A stretch of 64,000 nucleotides of DNA. It comes from Pleomorphomonas sp. JP5 (lineage in GTDB: Bacteria > Pseudomonadota > Alphaproteobacteria > Rhizobiales > Pleomorphomonadaceae). The stretch lies in NCBI RefSeq assembly GCF_023721815.1, contig NZ_JAMDLI010000021.1:266282-330281 (forward strand). Direction: 5' to 3'. Positions 1 through 8,754 of this stretch are shown one piece after another (position 1 is the first letter of the stretch; the number at the start of each line of letters is the position of its first letter). The position numbers and the translations under genes were made by a program. A model generated the notes under the pieces. It did not search any database, was not told the origin of the DNA, and saw nothing but the letters and a program-made list of their open reading frames with translations.

Positions 1-170
1 GCGCCGGCAACGGTGGGGGCACCAACGGTGACGCCAGCGTCGGAACCGACGGCCAGCACTTCGTCGAAGGTGACGGCGGCGCCGTCCTCGAGCTCGATCT
101 TTTCGATGTTGAACACGTCGTCGACGGCAACCTTGTACTGCTTGCCACCGGTCTTGATTACTGCGAACAT
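1..170 (-). CDS. rplU: 50S ribosomal protein L21 (5' part; continues beyond window)
   Basis: The first 56 codons are readable on the minus strand. They begin [14 protein letters not shown], the highly conserved N-terminus of bacterial ribosomal protein L21, which binds 23S rRNA in the large subunit. The ATG lies at 170-168 and is preceded by an AAGGA-like ribosome binding site about 11 bases upstream. The gene runs off the left edge, so the C-terminus is not visible. In most bacteria rpmA (L27) follows rplU, and it would lie outside the window here. The identity is firm; only the gene's extent is incomplete. Confidence 0.95.
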   Translation of the reverse strand, partial: MFAVIKTGGKQYKVAVDDVFNIEKIELEDGAAVTFDEVLAVGSDAGVTVGAPTVAG

Positions 171-484
171 GGTCGTGCCAGTCCTTCTTCAGATGGTTCT
201 TGGCCGCGCCGCACCTTCCGGGCGCGCGACTATTTGACAAAAAGAGACTATCCCGGACAATCGACCGGGCTCCCTTTCAGCCGCGTTTTCCCTACACGGA
301 AAGCCTCCGCCGGTCAACGGCGAAGGGCGGCGGTTCCGGTCGTTTGCGGTCGGACCGTTTCGATCCGGTCGCGCTTCGTGTCAAAAAACCGTCCCAGACG
401 GCTCTGGCCCCTCTTGCCAGCGGCTTTGCCCACGGTTATGGTCCGCGCCGCTTTCGACCGGGATCGCATCCCAAAAAGCACCGC
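171..484. other. intergenic region between rplU and tRNA-Ser
   Basis: This is 314 bases without a convincing gene. It must hold the minus-strand promoter of rplU and the plus-strand promoter of the tRNA. A plus-strand TTGACA at 234-239 has no good -10 at the right distance. A short inverted repeat (CCCGG/CCGGG, about 252-269) is visible. The ORFs crossing this area look like shadows of GC-rich sequence. Confidence 0.5.
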
Positions 485-574
485 GGAGAGGTGGCAGAGT
501 GGTCGATTGCACCGCACTCGAAATGCGGCATACTCGCAAGGGTATCGGGGGTTCAAATCCCTCCCTCTCCGCCA
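485..574 (+). tRNA. tRNA-Ser (anticodon CGA)
   Basis: The gene folds into a class II tRNA. The acceptor stem GGAGAGG (485-491) pairs with CCTCTCC (564-570), followed by discriminator G571 and an encoded CCA (572-574). The anticodon arm is CCGCA-CTCGAAA-TGCGG, giving anticodon CGA, which reads the serine codon UCG. A long variable arm (around TACTCGCAAGGGTA) and a T-arm containing GGTTCAAATCC follow, as expected for tRNA-Ser. At 90 bases including CCA it is typical of the isoacceptor. It lies alone, about 120 bases upstream of the LysR gene. Confidence 0.96.
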
Positions 575-692
575 TTTTCCCTCATTGCGTTTGCAGGCCG
601 GCCGGATCGTCCGGCGGTTGATTTTCGGCTTGGCATGCTTGGTGCTTCGTCACGGACGTTGTTGTTCCCCTCTTTCGAGGATCGAGTCGTCC

Positions 693-1664
693 ATGGAGCC
701 CGTCAACGGCGCCTTCGATGTCCGCCTGATGCGGACCCTTCTCCTGCTCGTCACCGAGTGCAGCGTGTCGCGCACCGCGGAGATTCTCGGCCAGACCCAG
801 CCGACCGTCAGCCTGGCGTTGAAGCGGCTCCGCGAACTGATCGGCGATCCGATCCTGGTGCGGTCGGGCAGTTCTCTCGTTCCCACCGAACGTGGTCAGG
901 AGCTCAGGGCAACGTTGCAGCGTCTCCTCGCCGATATCGACGCTCTTCTGGCCCCGCCGCCCAGTTTCGAGCCCGATCGGACCGAACGGCGGTTCCGCAT
1001 CGCTGCAGCCAACTGTCTGGATGCCGAGTTCCTGCCACGGATCTTTGCCAGGCTTGCCGAGGAGGCGCCGAGGGCGTCCATCGACATTGCGACGCTGCCG
1101 GGACATGACGACCTGATGAGCCACCTTGCCGACGGCTCGCTCGATCTCGTGGTCGGCAACTGGCCGCGGCCACCGGAGCAACTGCGGCTGGCGCCTCTGC
1201 TCTCGACACCGATCAAGTGCGTGGTCGCCGCCGATCATCGGTTGGCTGGCACCATAGGCTCGCTCGACATGGAGTTTTATCTCGCGGAACGCCACCTGTC
1301 GCCGTCGGCTGACGTCATGAAGCAGTATAGTCCGATCGATGGCCGGCTGATGGAGCTCGGACTCAGCCGACATATCGCCGCCTCGGTGCCGGAGTATGCA
1401 ATCGTTCCGCACATGCTGGCCGGGTCCGACCTGGTTTTCACGACAGGTGCGCCGTTTGCCGAGCAAATGGCGCAAGGAGGCGATTTTGCCGTCATCGATG
1501 CGCCCGTCGAGTTCGGTCGAATGGACTTCTATCTGCTCTGGCATGACTGCAAGCACCATTCGCCGGCCCATATCTGGTTCCGACATCTGGTGAAGGCCTC
1601 CGTTTCGCCTCTCCGCGATTCGGCCGATTCGGTGCCGCAGATACTGCGTGTCGCTGCCGAATGA
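693..1664 (+). CDS. LysR-family transcriptional regulator
   Basis: This is a 323-residue LysR-type DNA-binding regulator. The N-terminal winged helix-turn-helix (about residues 8-65) contains SRTAEILGQTQPTVSLALKR followed by GDPILVRSG. An effector-binding domain follows (about residues 95-300), of the NodD/PnbR-like kind by appearance. I chose the ATG at 693 because upstream in-frame sequence would run back through the tRNA gene. It converges on the deaminase gene with an 8-base gap and is followed on the same strand by a polyamine-type ABC importer at 2.35 kb. Either the deaminase or the importer could be its target, but no operator is evident. The family is certain; the ligand and regulon are not known. 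Confidence 0.9.
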   Translation: MEPVNGAFDVRLMRTLLLLVTECSVSRTAEILGQTQPTVSLALKRLRELIGDPILVRSGSSLVPTERGQELRATLQRLLADIDALLAPPPSFEPDRTERRFRIAAANCLDAEFLPRIFARLAEEAPRASIDIATLPGHDDLMSHLADGSLDLVVGNWPRPPEQLRLAPLLSTPIKCVVAADHRLAGTIGSLDMEFYLAERHLSPSADVMKQYSPIDGRLMELGLSRHIAASVPEYAIVPHMLAGSDLVFTTGAPFAEQMAQGGDFAVIDAPVEFGRMDFYLLWHDCKHHSPAHIWFRHLVKASVSPLRDSADSVPQILRVAAE

Positions 1665-1671
1665 CGTGGCT

Positions 1672-2160
1672 TCAGCGGCTTGCCCAGAAGGCCCGGTGCA
1701 GCTCCGCAGCCTCGTCTTCCAGCATCGGACCGATTACTTCGACGGCTCGCTGACCGCTTTCCAGCACAAGCCGACAGGGCAGGTCGAGCGTCGGGTTCTC
1801 AGGGTGGTTGCCGGTGATCTGCCTCAGATTGCTTTCCGAAAGTCCATAGACGATGCGGCCAATGCCTGCCCAATAGGCAGCGCCGGCGCACATGGCGCAT
1901 GGTTCGGCAGATGAATAGAGCGTCGCATCGACTAGCTCGGCCGGTCGGAAACGGCGAGAAGCACGCGTAGCCAGAACGCGCTCGGCATGGCCCGTCATGT
2001 CGTGATCCGGCAGATAGGCATTGCCCTGCTCCATCAGCAGCGTTCCGTCACTGCCGACGAGGATCGCTCCGAAGGGATGGCTGCCGGTGTCGGCCGCCGC
2101 CGCGGCGATGGCGAAAGTGCGCCGGAGATGGGTTTCGTGGTCGAGATCGGGAAGCGGCAT
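1672..2160 (-). CDS. zinc-dependent nucleoside/nucleobase deaminase (guanine or cytosine deaminase family)
   Basis: This 162-residue protein belongs to the cytidine/deoxycytidylate deaminase fold. The zinc and catalytic motif HAE (residues 58-60) and PCAMC (87-91) are intact, so hydrolytic deamination of a nucleobase or related amino-heterocycle is expected in the cytoplasm, releasing ammonia. Its length matches bacterial guanine deaminase-like and CMP/dCMP-like deaminases. The tRNA adenosine deaminase TadA is a paralogous alternative, but it is usually a separate housekeeping gene. The ATG at 2160 is divergent from the downstream importer genes, which start at 2353. That placement suggests, without proof, a role in salvaging nitrogen from imported amines or heterocycles. 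The exact substrate cannot be read from sequence. Confidence 0.85.
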   Translation of the reverse strand: MPLPDLDHETHLRRTFAIAAAAADTGSHPFGAILVGSDGTLLMEQGNAYLPDHDMTGHAERVLATRASRRFRPAELVDATLYSSAEPCAMCAGAAYWAGIGRIVYGLSESNLRQITGNHPENPTLDLPCRLVLESGQRAVEVIGPMLEDEAAELHRAFWASR

Positions 2161-2352
2161 GGCGATCCGGAAAGAGCTTGGTATCGCCGATCATCTTAGC
2201 TGAGATTTTCTTGCGGCAAAGGCGGTCCGCCTCGGTGGCTGCCTATAGTGTCTATTGTGACCGTCATATGGACGCTGCCCCTGAAGCCAATGCAAACTTC
2301 CTCAAAACAAGGGGAACAGGACCGCCTGATCGCAAGCGAAGAGGGGTTTCAC

Positions 2353-3435
2353 ATGCAGCGCTTTATTCTCAATCGTCGTCAGATGCTCGGAGGTCTCGCC
2401 GCCGGGGCCGGGCTTTCGCTTCTGGGCCCAATGAGCCGGGCCTCCGCAGCCGTTTCGGAAATCGTCTGGGCCACCTGGGATTCAAACGGTCATCCCGAAT
2501 ATGTCGCCGCTTTCGAGAAGGCGACGGGCACCAAGGTCAAGCTGTCGTTCCTGTCGAGCGAGGACGCGCAGTTCGCGGCCTTGAAGACCGGTTCGGCATC
2601 CGATTGGGACATCGTCAATCCCTCGCTGAACCAGGCCCGACGCTATATCAAGGCCGGCGAGCTGATGCCGCTCGACCTCACAAAGGTACCGAACCTTGCG
2701 CACATGTACGACGTGTTCAAGGCGACCGACAAGGTCAAGGGCGAAGACGGCCAGACCTATGCCATTCCCTATCTCTGGGGCCTCAACCCCATTGTCTATC
2801 GGTCGGACATCCACACCGAGGAGCCCACCTATTCGACGCTGTTCGATCCGAAGTTCAAGGGGCAGCTCGCCATGCGCGACTATGCCCTGGAATCGATTGC
2901 CATCGCGGCTCTGTACATCGGCATTCCGCGCGATCGCGCTTTCCTGCTGACCTCCGACGAACTCGTCGAGGTCAAGAAGGCGCTGATCGCCCAGAAGCCG
3001 CTGCTCAGGACCTACTGGCAAACCATCGGCGATCTCACGAACCTCTTTGCCACCGGAGAGGTGACCGCCGCTTTCTCCTGGCGCGTGCCTTACGATGCGC
3101 TGAAGGACAAGATGAAGGTGGCGATGGCCAAGCCCAAGGCTGGTATCATGGGTTGGTGCGACTGCTTCGGCATTCCTGCCAGCTTGCCGGAGGAAAAGAT
3201 CGAGACTGCCTACAAGTTCGCCGATTACCTGCTTGGCGCGGACTACGCCTCGACCATCGCCGAAATCGGCAACTATGCCACCACGTCGTCGATCATCCGC
3301 GACACGCTCTCCACCGAAAAGCAGGAAGCCATCTTCATCGACGATCTCTCGGTGATGCAGAACTTCATGTGGCCGGAAGCCCCTGAGAATTACTCGGAGT
3401 GGCTGAAGGTGTGGAACGAGGTCAAGGCGGCCTGA
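2353..3435 (+). CDS. ABC transporter substrate-binding protein, spermidine/putrescine (PotD/PotF) type
   Basis: This 360-residue periplasmic binding protein begins with a Tat-like signal peptide. NRRQMLGGLAAGAG at residues 7-20 is followed by a hydrophobic stretch and an ASA-type cleavage site near residue 32. The mature part reads as the PotD/PotF class of extracellular solute-binding proteins that deliver polyamines or similar cations. I chose the ATG at 2353 because the signal peptide starts there and an AAGAGGGG ribosome binding site lies upstream. An in-frame start at 2248 would put 35 unlikely residues in front. It is the first gene of an importer operon, followed by the ATPase and two permeases. 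The ligand could be a polyamine or another amine; the neighbouring deaminase and creatininase-family genes leave this open. Confidence 0.9.
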   Translation: MQRFILNRRQMLGGLAAGAGLSLLGPMSRASAAVSEIVWATWDSNGHPEYVAAFEKATGTKVKLSFLSSEDAQFAALKTGSASDWDIVNPSLNQARRYIKAGELMPLDLTKVPNLAHMYDVFKATDKVKGEDGQTYAIPYLWGLNPIVYRSDIHTEEPTYSTLFDPKFKGQLAMRDYALESIAIAALYIGIPRDRAFLLTSDELVEVKKALIAQKPLLRTYWQTIGDLTNLFATGEVTAAFSWRVPYDALKDKMKVAMAKPKAGIMGWCDCFGIPASLPEEKIETAYKFADYLLGADYASTIAEIGNYATTSSIIRDTLSTEKQEAIFIDDLSVMQNFMWPEAPENYSEWLKVWNEVKAA

Positions 3436-3550
3436 TCCATCGCCCGCGCCCTCGGCAAGCGATAGGGCGGTGCGGGATTTGCTTGTCGAACGAGGTCGGG
3501 CGAGATCGTCCGACCTCGGAGATCGAGGCGAGATGTTGGTGGAAAGCAGG

Positions 3551-4627
3551 ATGGAAAAGCGAACGGAGCCGGCCTTGTCGCCGCTGCTTCTCGCAATGCG
3601 GGGCGTCGTCAAGACATTCGGTCGCTCGACCGCGGTGGACGGCATCGATCTCGACGTTCCCGAACGGGCGTTCTTGACATTGCTCGGCCCGTCAGGGTGC
3701 GGCAAAACGACCGTTCTCAGGATGATCGCCGGATTCGAGACGCCGGACGCCGGCGACATGCGCCTCGACAACACGCCGCTGGCCGACGTGCCGCCCGAAC
3801 GGCGTCCCGTCAATACCGTCTTCCAGTCCTATGCTCTTTTCCCTCACCTCACCGTCAATGAGAACGTCGCTTTCTCGCTGAACCTTCGGGGCGGCATTCC
3901 GGATATTCCGGCGCGCGTGCGGCGTTCGCTCGAGGCCGTTCATATGGCGGACTTCGGCGACCGCTATCCGCACCAGCTTTCCGGCGGTCAGCAACAGCGC
4001 GTCGCCGTGGCGCGTTCGATCATCGCCGAGCCACGCCTTCTCTTGCTGGACGAGCCGTTGTCGGCCCTCGACCGCAAGATGCGCGGCCACCTCCAGATCG
4101 AGTTGAAGGCGCTTCAGCGGCGTCTCGGCATTGCCTTCGTCTACGTGACGCACGACCAGGAGGAAGCCTTCGCGCTGTCCGATATCGTGGTGGTGATGAA
4201 CAAGGGCCGCATCGCCCAGAAGGCCGATCCCCAGACGATCTACAGCCGCCCGGCCGACAGCTTCGTTGCCGACTTCATCGGAAATTCGACGCTGGTGGAA
4301 GGGCGGATCCGAGAGCGTCGCAGTGACGTGGCCACAATCGGCACCTCGCTCGGCGATATCACGGCGCCGGTTGCCGATGGTCTCGCCAGCGGCGATGCCG
4401 CCATGCTGGTCATTCGGCCCGAGCTGCTGGCGACGCAGGGCGAGGGCAAGGCGACCTTCACCGGTACCGTCAGCAACTGCGTCTTTCAGGGCGAACGGAA
4501 CATGATCCAGGCGGAAGTCGCCGGCGTGTCCCTGCGATTTGCCGCCGAGGCGCCTCAAGCGGCTGGAGCGCCTGTCTCGCTCTGGCTCGACGCCGACCAC
4601 AGCTTCATCACGAGAATCGCCGCATGA
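3551..4627 (+). CDS. ABC transporter ATP-binding protein, PotA/PotG type
   Basis: This is the cytoplasmic ATPase of the polyamine-type importer, about 358 residues. The Walker A motif GPSGCGKTT, the Q-loop in NTVFQSYALFPH, the signature LSGGQQQRVAVARS, Walker B LLLLDEPLSALD and the H-loop THDQEEA are all intact. After residue 240 comes a TOBE-like regulatory domain (FIGNSTLVEG onward), as in PotA. Several in-frame starts exist (3470, 3533, 3551). I prefer ATG 3551 because it gives the usual short leader before the LLLAMRGVVKTFG strand, but 3533 is nearly as likely. The 3' end overlaps the next gene by ATGA, indicating coupled translation with the permease. Confidence 0.92.
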   Translation: MEKRTEPALSPLLLAMRGVVKTFGRSTAVDGIDLDVPERAFLTLLGPSGCGKTTVLRMIAGFETPDAGDMRLDNTPLADVPPERRPVNTVFQSYALFPHLTVNENVAFSLNLRGGIPDIPARVRRSLEAVHMADFGDRYPHQLSGGQQQRVAVARSIIAEPRLLLLDEPLSALDRKMRGHLQIELKALQRRLGIAFVYVTHDQEEAFALSDIVVVMNKGRIAQKADPQTIYSRPADSFVADFIGNSTLVEGRIRERRSDVATIGTSLGDITAPVADGLASGDAAMLVIRPELLATQGEGKATFTGTVSNCVFQGERNMIQAEVAGVSLRFAAEAPQAAGAPVSLWLDADHSFITRIAA

Positions 4628-5484
4628 CCTTCCGTCAGCGCCATCTCGCTCTGCCGGTGGCGGCGGCGATCATCGCCGGCTGCATAGCGCCGCTGGCCGT
4701 TCTCGTCGCCTTCAGCTTCTACGAGGTGGAAGACTTCGATCTGGTTCCGGCCTTTTCATTCCGGGCGTGGGGCGAGCTTGCCACGTCGACGACCGACTGG
4801 TTCCTGATCGGCAAGGCGGTGTTGTCGGGTGTCGCAACCACGCTGTTTACCGCCTTGCTCGGCTATCCGGTGGCGCTGGCGCTGACGCGACTTGCCGCGT
4901 CGGCCAAGGGGATCGCCATCATCGTGCTGCTGACGCCGCTTTACACCGGTGAGATCGTCCGCATTTACGCTTGGCGGATCGTGCTCGGCGGGGAAGGGCT
5001 GATCAACACGGTGTTGCTGGGACTCGGATTGATCGACGAGCCGCTGAAGTTCCTGCTGTTCTCGCCGTTCACCATCGGTCTCGTCCTCACCTACAACAAT
5101 CTGCCCTTCATGGTGCTCGCCATCTGGGTGTCGGCCGAGATGGTCGACCGGCGATTGATCGAGGCGGCGCGCGACCTTGGCGCCCGGCCGGTCGACGCCT
5201 TCTTCCGTGTGATCTTTCCGCTGACCACGCCGGGTCTCGCCGCGGGCAGCCTCACCGTCTTTGCGCTGTCGGCTGGAGAAATGCTGACGCCCAATCTTCT
5301 TGGGGGCACATCTGGCGCCACCGCCATGGCGCTCATCGACAACCTGTTTGGAACGGCCTTTGATTGGCCGCTTGCCTCGGCGCTGGCCCTGGCGTTGCTC
5401 GCAACGCTTTTTCTCGTTGCGTCGGCCATGGCCGGGTTGCTGCTGCGTCTCAAGGGCGCGCGCGCCATGATCGGGAGGACATGA
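4624..5484 (+). CDS. ABC transporter permease, PotB/PotH type
   Basis: This 286-residue inner-membrane permease has about six hydrophobic segments. The cytoplasmic EAA loop is visible as IEAARDLGARPVDAFFRVIF (around residues 179-198) and couples to the ATPase. The sequence is of the PotB/PotH branch of binding-protein-dependent permeases. Its ATG overlaps the stop of the ATPase gene, and its own stop overlaps the next permease start, so the three genes form one translational unit. With the other permease it should form the heterodimeric channel. The family assignment is firm; substrate specificity is shared with the binding protein and is uncertain. Confidence 0.92.
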   Translation: MTFRQRHLALPVAAAIIAGCIAPLAVLVAFSFYEVEDFDLVPAFSFRAWGELATSTTDWFLIGKAVLSGVATTLFTALLGYPVALALTRLAASAKGIAIIVLLTPLYTGEIVRIYAWRIVLGGEGLINTVLLGLGLIDEPLKFLLFSPFTIGLVLTYNNLPFMVLAIWVSAEMVDRRLIEAARDLGARPVDAFFRVIFPLTTPGLAAGSLTVFALSAGEMLTPNLLGGTSGATAMALIDNLFGTAFDWPLASALALALLATLFLVASAMAGLLLRLKGARAMIGRT

Positions 5485-6269
5485 TGGGCCGGATCGGCTT
5501 CTCGGTACTGATCGTCGCGGCTGGATTTCTTTATCTGCCGCTCGTCGTGCTGGCGATGTTTTCCTTCAACGATTCAGCATTGATGGCGTTCCCGCTGTCC
5601 GGCTTCACGCTCGATTGGTACCGGGAGCTGGCGCAGAGCGACAACTTCCTCAGCGGGTTCGTCACCTCTTTCCTGATCGCCCAGCCGGTCGGAATTCTCG
5701 CCATGCTGTTCGGGCTGATGGCTTCCCTTGCCCTGACGGCGCCAGGGTTCCGTTGGCGCGGTCTGTTCGCCGTTCTCTTGCTGACCCCGTTCCTGGTGCC
5801 GAAGAGCGTCCTGTCTATTGCCCAGGCGATGATCATGAGCCGCATCGGCTTCGAGCGCGGGGCCACGGCGTTGATCCTGGCGCAGTCGCTGGTGGCGCTG
5901 CCGTTTGCCACGGCACTCATATCGGCAGTGATGGTGCGATTCGATCGACGGTTGATCGAGGCGGCGCGCGATCTTGGGGCCTCCCCCTGGCAGGCTTTCC
6001 TGCGTGTGCTGCTGCCGCAAATCAGGCCGGCACTGTCGGGGGCCTATTCGGTTGGAGTCATCCTGTCGCTGGCCGATCTGACCATCGCCATGTTCCTCGC
6101 CGGCCGGACGCAACCGCTGTCGCTGATGGTCGCTTCGGAGTTTCGGCGAGAACTGCGCCCCGACCTCAACGCCATGCAGGTGGTTGTTCTGGTGGTAACC
6201 GCGCTGCTGGTCGGCCTCAGCGAAGTCTACCGCCGCCGACGGCTGCGCAGGTTGGCGGCGGCGGCCTGA
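5481..6269 (+). CDS. ABC transporter permease, PotC/PotI type
   Basis: This 262-residue permease is the second subunit of the importer. It has an N-terminal membrane segment (FSVLIVAAGFLYLPLVVLAM), several further hydrophobic helices and an EAA motif, LIEAARDLGASPWQAFLRVL, near residue 160. I chose ATG 5481, the first codon of an ATGATG pair, because it overlaps the stop of the upstream permease. The gene ends with a basic tail and stops 5 bases from the convergent creatininase-family gene, with no obvious terminator between them. It completes a binding protein-ATPase-permease-permease operon. Confidence 0.92.
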   Translation: MMGRIGFSVLIVAAGFLYLPLVVLAMFSFNDSALMAFPLSGFTLDWYRELAQSDNFLSGFVTSFLIAQPVGILAMLFGLMASLALTAPGFRWRGLFAVLLLTPFLVPKSVLSIAQAMIMSRIGFERGATALILAQSLVALPFATALISAVMVRFDRRLIEAARDLGASPWQAFLRVLLPQIRPALSGAYSVGVILSLADLTIAMFLAGRTQPLSLMVASEFRRELRPDLNAMQVVVLVVTALLVGLSEVYRRRRLRRLAAAA

Positions 6270-6273
6270 TCTT

Positions 6274-7095
6274 TCAGCGGGTAAAGGCGGTTCTCGCCGT
6301 CAGACGGTCGAGATCGAACGCCGCGACATCGGCAAGAAGCGAGACGAAGGCGGAGCCGGCGCGGTCGACGATGATCCGTCCCTTTTCCGCTGTCGCGGCT
6401 CTGGCGTTACCGGCAACGCCCTTGGGGTGGAGATCCTGCGCCTGCCAGCCAAACCCGACGGCGCCCTCGGCGGTCAGCAGACTGCCGGACGCCTCGATCT
6501 CGACGGTCAGCGGCACGAAGTCTTCCGCCTTGTCCATGGAGACGAGATCGCCATGCAGATGCAGCATGGCGCTGGTCTCGAGGTCGCCCCCATGGATGCC
6601 GTGGGCCGATTCGGCGGCAGGAATGATGTCATCGATCGCGGTGATGCGGAACCATGAGCAGGCGACTGCCAGCATTCCGAGTTTCACCCGGATGTCGCGG
6701 CAGACGATGTCGATCAGCGCGATCTGACCGCCATGGGCATTGAAGAAAACCAGCTTGCGGACACCGGCCCGATGAACGCTCTCGGCGATCTCGAACCAGA
6801 TGCGCGCCAGCGTTTCGCCCGACACGGCGATGGTGCCAGGAAAGGCCAGGTGTTCGTCGGATTTGCCGTAGGGCAGCGGTGGAAGCACCAGCACGTCGGC
6901 GTTGGCACCGAGCTTGCCTAGTGCGTCGGCAAGCACACCCGCATTGATCGCGGCATCGACGCGGACGGGCAGATGCGGCCCGTGCTGCTCGATGGCGCCG
7001 ACAGGCAGCACGACAACTGTTTTCGAGAGATCACGATTGGCGAAGTCGGCGGTTGATAGGTTCCACCAGGAGAAGGAGGGCATGGCGCTACTCAT
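6274..7095 (-). CDS. creatininase-family amidohydrolase
   Basis: This 273-residue protein belongs to the creatininase (creatinine amidohydrolase) family of metal-dependent amide hydrolases. The metal-binding segments are visible: GAIEQHGPHLPVRVDAAIN near residues 32-50, NAHGGQ in the middle and GIHGGDLETSAML near residue 170. The family includes creatininase, the FAPy deformylase ArfB and mycofactocin MftE, so the substrate cannot be named. Its start codon overlaps the stop of the upstream acyl ligase gene (ATGA), so the two are translationally coupled. It may act on an amide made by the ligase or imported by the convergent ABC system, but that is inference. Another in-frame ATG lies four codons in, at 7083. 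Confidence 0.88.
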   Translation of the reverse strand: MSSAMPSFSWWNLSTADFANRDLSKTVVVLPVGAIEQHGPHLPVRVDAAINAGVLADALGKLGANADVLVLPPLPYGKSDEHLAFPGTIAVSGETLARIWFEIAESVHRAGVRKLVFFNAHGGQIALIDIVCRDIRVKLGMLAVACSWFRITAIDDIIPAAESAHGIHGGDLETSAMLHLHGDLVSMDKAEDFVPLTVEIEASGSLLTAEGAVGFGWQAQDLHPKGVAGNARAATAEKGRIIVDRAGSAFVSLLADVAAFDLDRLTARTAFTR

Positions 7096-8609
7096 TTCGC
7101 GGCTTCGGCGGCGAGCGTCGCCTTGGCGATCTTGCCGGTCGGCGTCATGGGCAGGCTTGCCGCCTTGCGGATGACGAGCGGCGTCAGGTCGTAGGGAAGG
7201 AGAGGTGCAATCGCTGCCTTGAGGGTGTCGGGGTCGACCGTCTGGCCGGGGCGCTCGGTGACGAAGGCGATGGGTGAGGCTCCTCCCGTCGGGCTGGGAA
7301 CGCCGACCAAAGCTGCCAGCAGGACGCCAGGCTGGGTGGACAGCGCTTCTTCGACATCACGCGGGAACCAGTCGATGCCATCCACTGTGACAAGTTCGGC
7401 GAGGCGACCGCGCATGGTCACGTAGCCATCGGCATCGATGCTGCCGAGATCGCCCGAATGAAGCCAGCCGCCCCGCGTCGTTTCCGCCGTCTTTTCAGGC
7501 CGCCCCCAATAGCCGGCCATGAAGCCGCCTCTCAGGCATATCTCGCCAACGGTACCGATCGGCGCGCGCGAGCCAGAGGTGGTGAGGATGGCCACTTCCT
7601 TGTCGGGAGTGCCCGGGCCGATGCGCATCAGCTTGGTGTCATCCGGTTCGAGTTCGGGAAAGCCGAGCGCAAAGAAGCCCCCGATTTCGCTTTGTCCGAA
7701 GCTCTCCACCAGGGGCAGTTTCAGGGTGTCGCGGAATGCCTTGCGCAGGGTCGGTGGCACCGGCCCACCGCCCGAGAGGCCAAACCGCAGCGGCGATGGC
7801 AGCCGGCCGCGTGCCTGCGACTCCTCGAGAAGCTCGGTCAGCACCACCGGGTTGCCGACAAAGACGGTGGCGCCGGTCCTCTCGAGGGCTTCCCAGCCGC
7901 TTGTCTGGGTCCATTTGCCCATGACGTTGACGGTGGCGCCGACGGCCATTGGTGGCAGCAGGTTGGCAACGAGCTGATAGGAACTCGACAGCGCTGTCGG
8001 CCCGAAGGAGCTGTCTGTGGCGCGGATGCGCAATCGCTCTCCGATGCAGCGGGCAGCGGTCACCGTCGGCTCATGGGCGAGACAGGCGCCCTTCGGTTTG
8101 CCCGTCGTGCCGGAAGTATAGGACAGGTGGGCGATTGCCGAGGCGTCCTCGGGATCGTTCGGTGGGGTGAGCCGGGCCGCCATGAGTTCGGGCAAGGCGT
8201 GGGCGCCGTCCTGAGGACCGTCCATGCAGATGAGATGAGAAACGCATCCCACCGCAGCCGAGGCGGCCTTCACCGGCTTCTCCATGTCGTGCGTGTAGAT
8301 GATCGCCTTGGGGCGATGGTCATCGACGTAATAGGCGAGATCATCGGCGTATTTGACATTCACCAGTGCCGATATGGCCCCGAGCCGCCACGTCCCCAGC
8401 ATGGCGAGGAGATAATCCATGCCGTTGTGGGCGAAGATCAGGACGCGATCGCCCGGTAGGATGCCGAGGTGAGCGAGAGCCCCGGCCATCCTCTCCATTC
8501 CGTCCACGGCCTCAGCGGCGGTGAGTGCCAGATTTCGATCGACCCAACGGAGCGCAACGGTGTCTGGCTTACGCTCGGCAATGCGGTAGAGCAGATGGTG
8601 CATGAGCAT
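7092..8609 (-). CDS. AMP-forming acyl-CoA synthetase/ligase
   Basis: This 505-residue member of the ANL superfamily activates a carboxylic acid as its acyl adenylate, normally for transfer to CoA. The P-loop-like motif YTSGTTGKPKGA lies near residue 168. The GWLHSGDLG and RGR (hinge) segments near residues 390-410 and the C-terminal lysine motif PTGKIAK complete the set. A TTG start at 8639 is possible; I prefer ATG 8609, which has AGGGAG upstream, and ATG 8603 is also close. It is followed with an ATGA overlap by the creatininase-family gene and preceded 145 bases upstream by yjjW on the same strand. The natural acid is unknown. The context suggests it handles the substrate or product of the YjjI glycyl radical enzyme. 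Confidence 0.9.
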   Translation of the reverse strand: MLMHHLLYRIAERKPDTVALRWVDRNLALTAAEAVDGMERMAGALAHLGILPGDRVLIFAHNGMDYLLAMLGTWRLGAISALVNVKYADDLAYYVDDHRPKAIIYTHDMEKPVKAASAAVGCVSHLICMDGPQDGAHALPELMAARLTPPNDPEDASAIAHLSYTSGTTGKPKGACLAHEPTVTAARCIGERLRIRATDSSFGPTALSSSYQLVANLLPPMAVGATVNVMGKWTQTSGWEALERTGATVFVGNPVVLTELLEESQARGRLPSPLRFGLSGGGPVPPTLRKAFRDTLKLPLVESFGQSEIGGFFALGFPELEPDDTKLMRIGPGTPDKEVAILTTSGSRAPIGTVGEICLRGGFMAGYWGRPEKTAETTRGGWLHSGDLGSIDADGYVTMRGRLAELVTVDGIDWFPRDVEEALSTQPGVLLAALVGVPSPTGGASPIAFVTERPGQTVDPDTLKAAIAPLLPYDLTPLVIRKAASLPMTPTGKIAKATLAAEAAK

Positions 8610-8754
8610 GGTCTGGCGGGCTCCCTGGGCGAACAGCAAAACATGCGTCGACCATGGGCAAGCCGGTGGGCGAAGGAAATTCGACGCCCGACATAGAGTT
8701 CATTGCGTGCCGCCAATTGACGTCGTGCAAGTAGCCACCGCAGACCTTAGCGCC

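Noticed and set aside
234..256. TTGACA as a promoter for the tRNA-Ser gene
   Set aside because: No acceptable -10 lies 16-18 bases downstream, and the position is over 200 bases before the tRNA.
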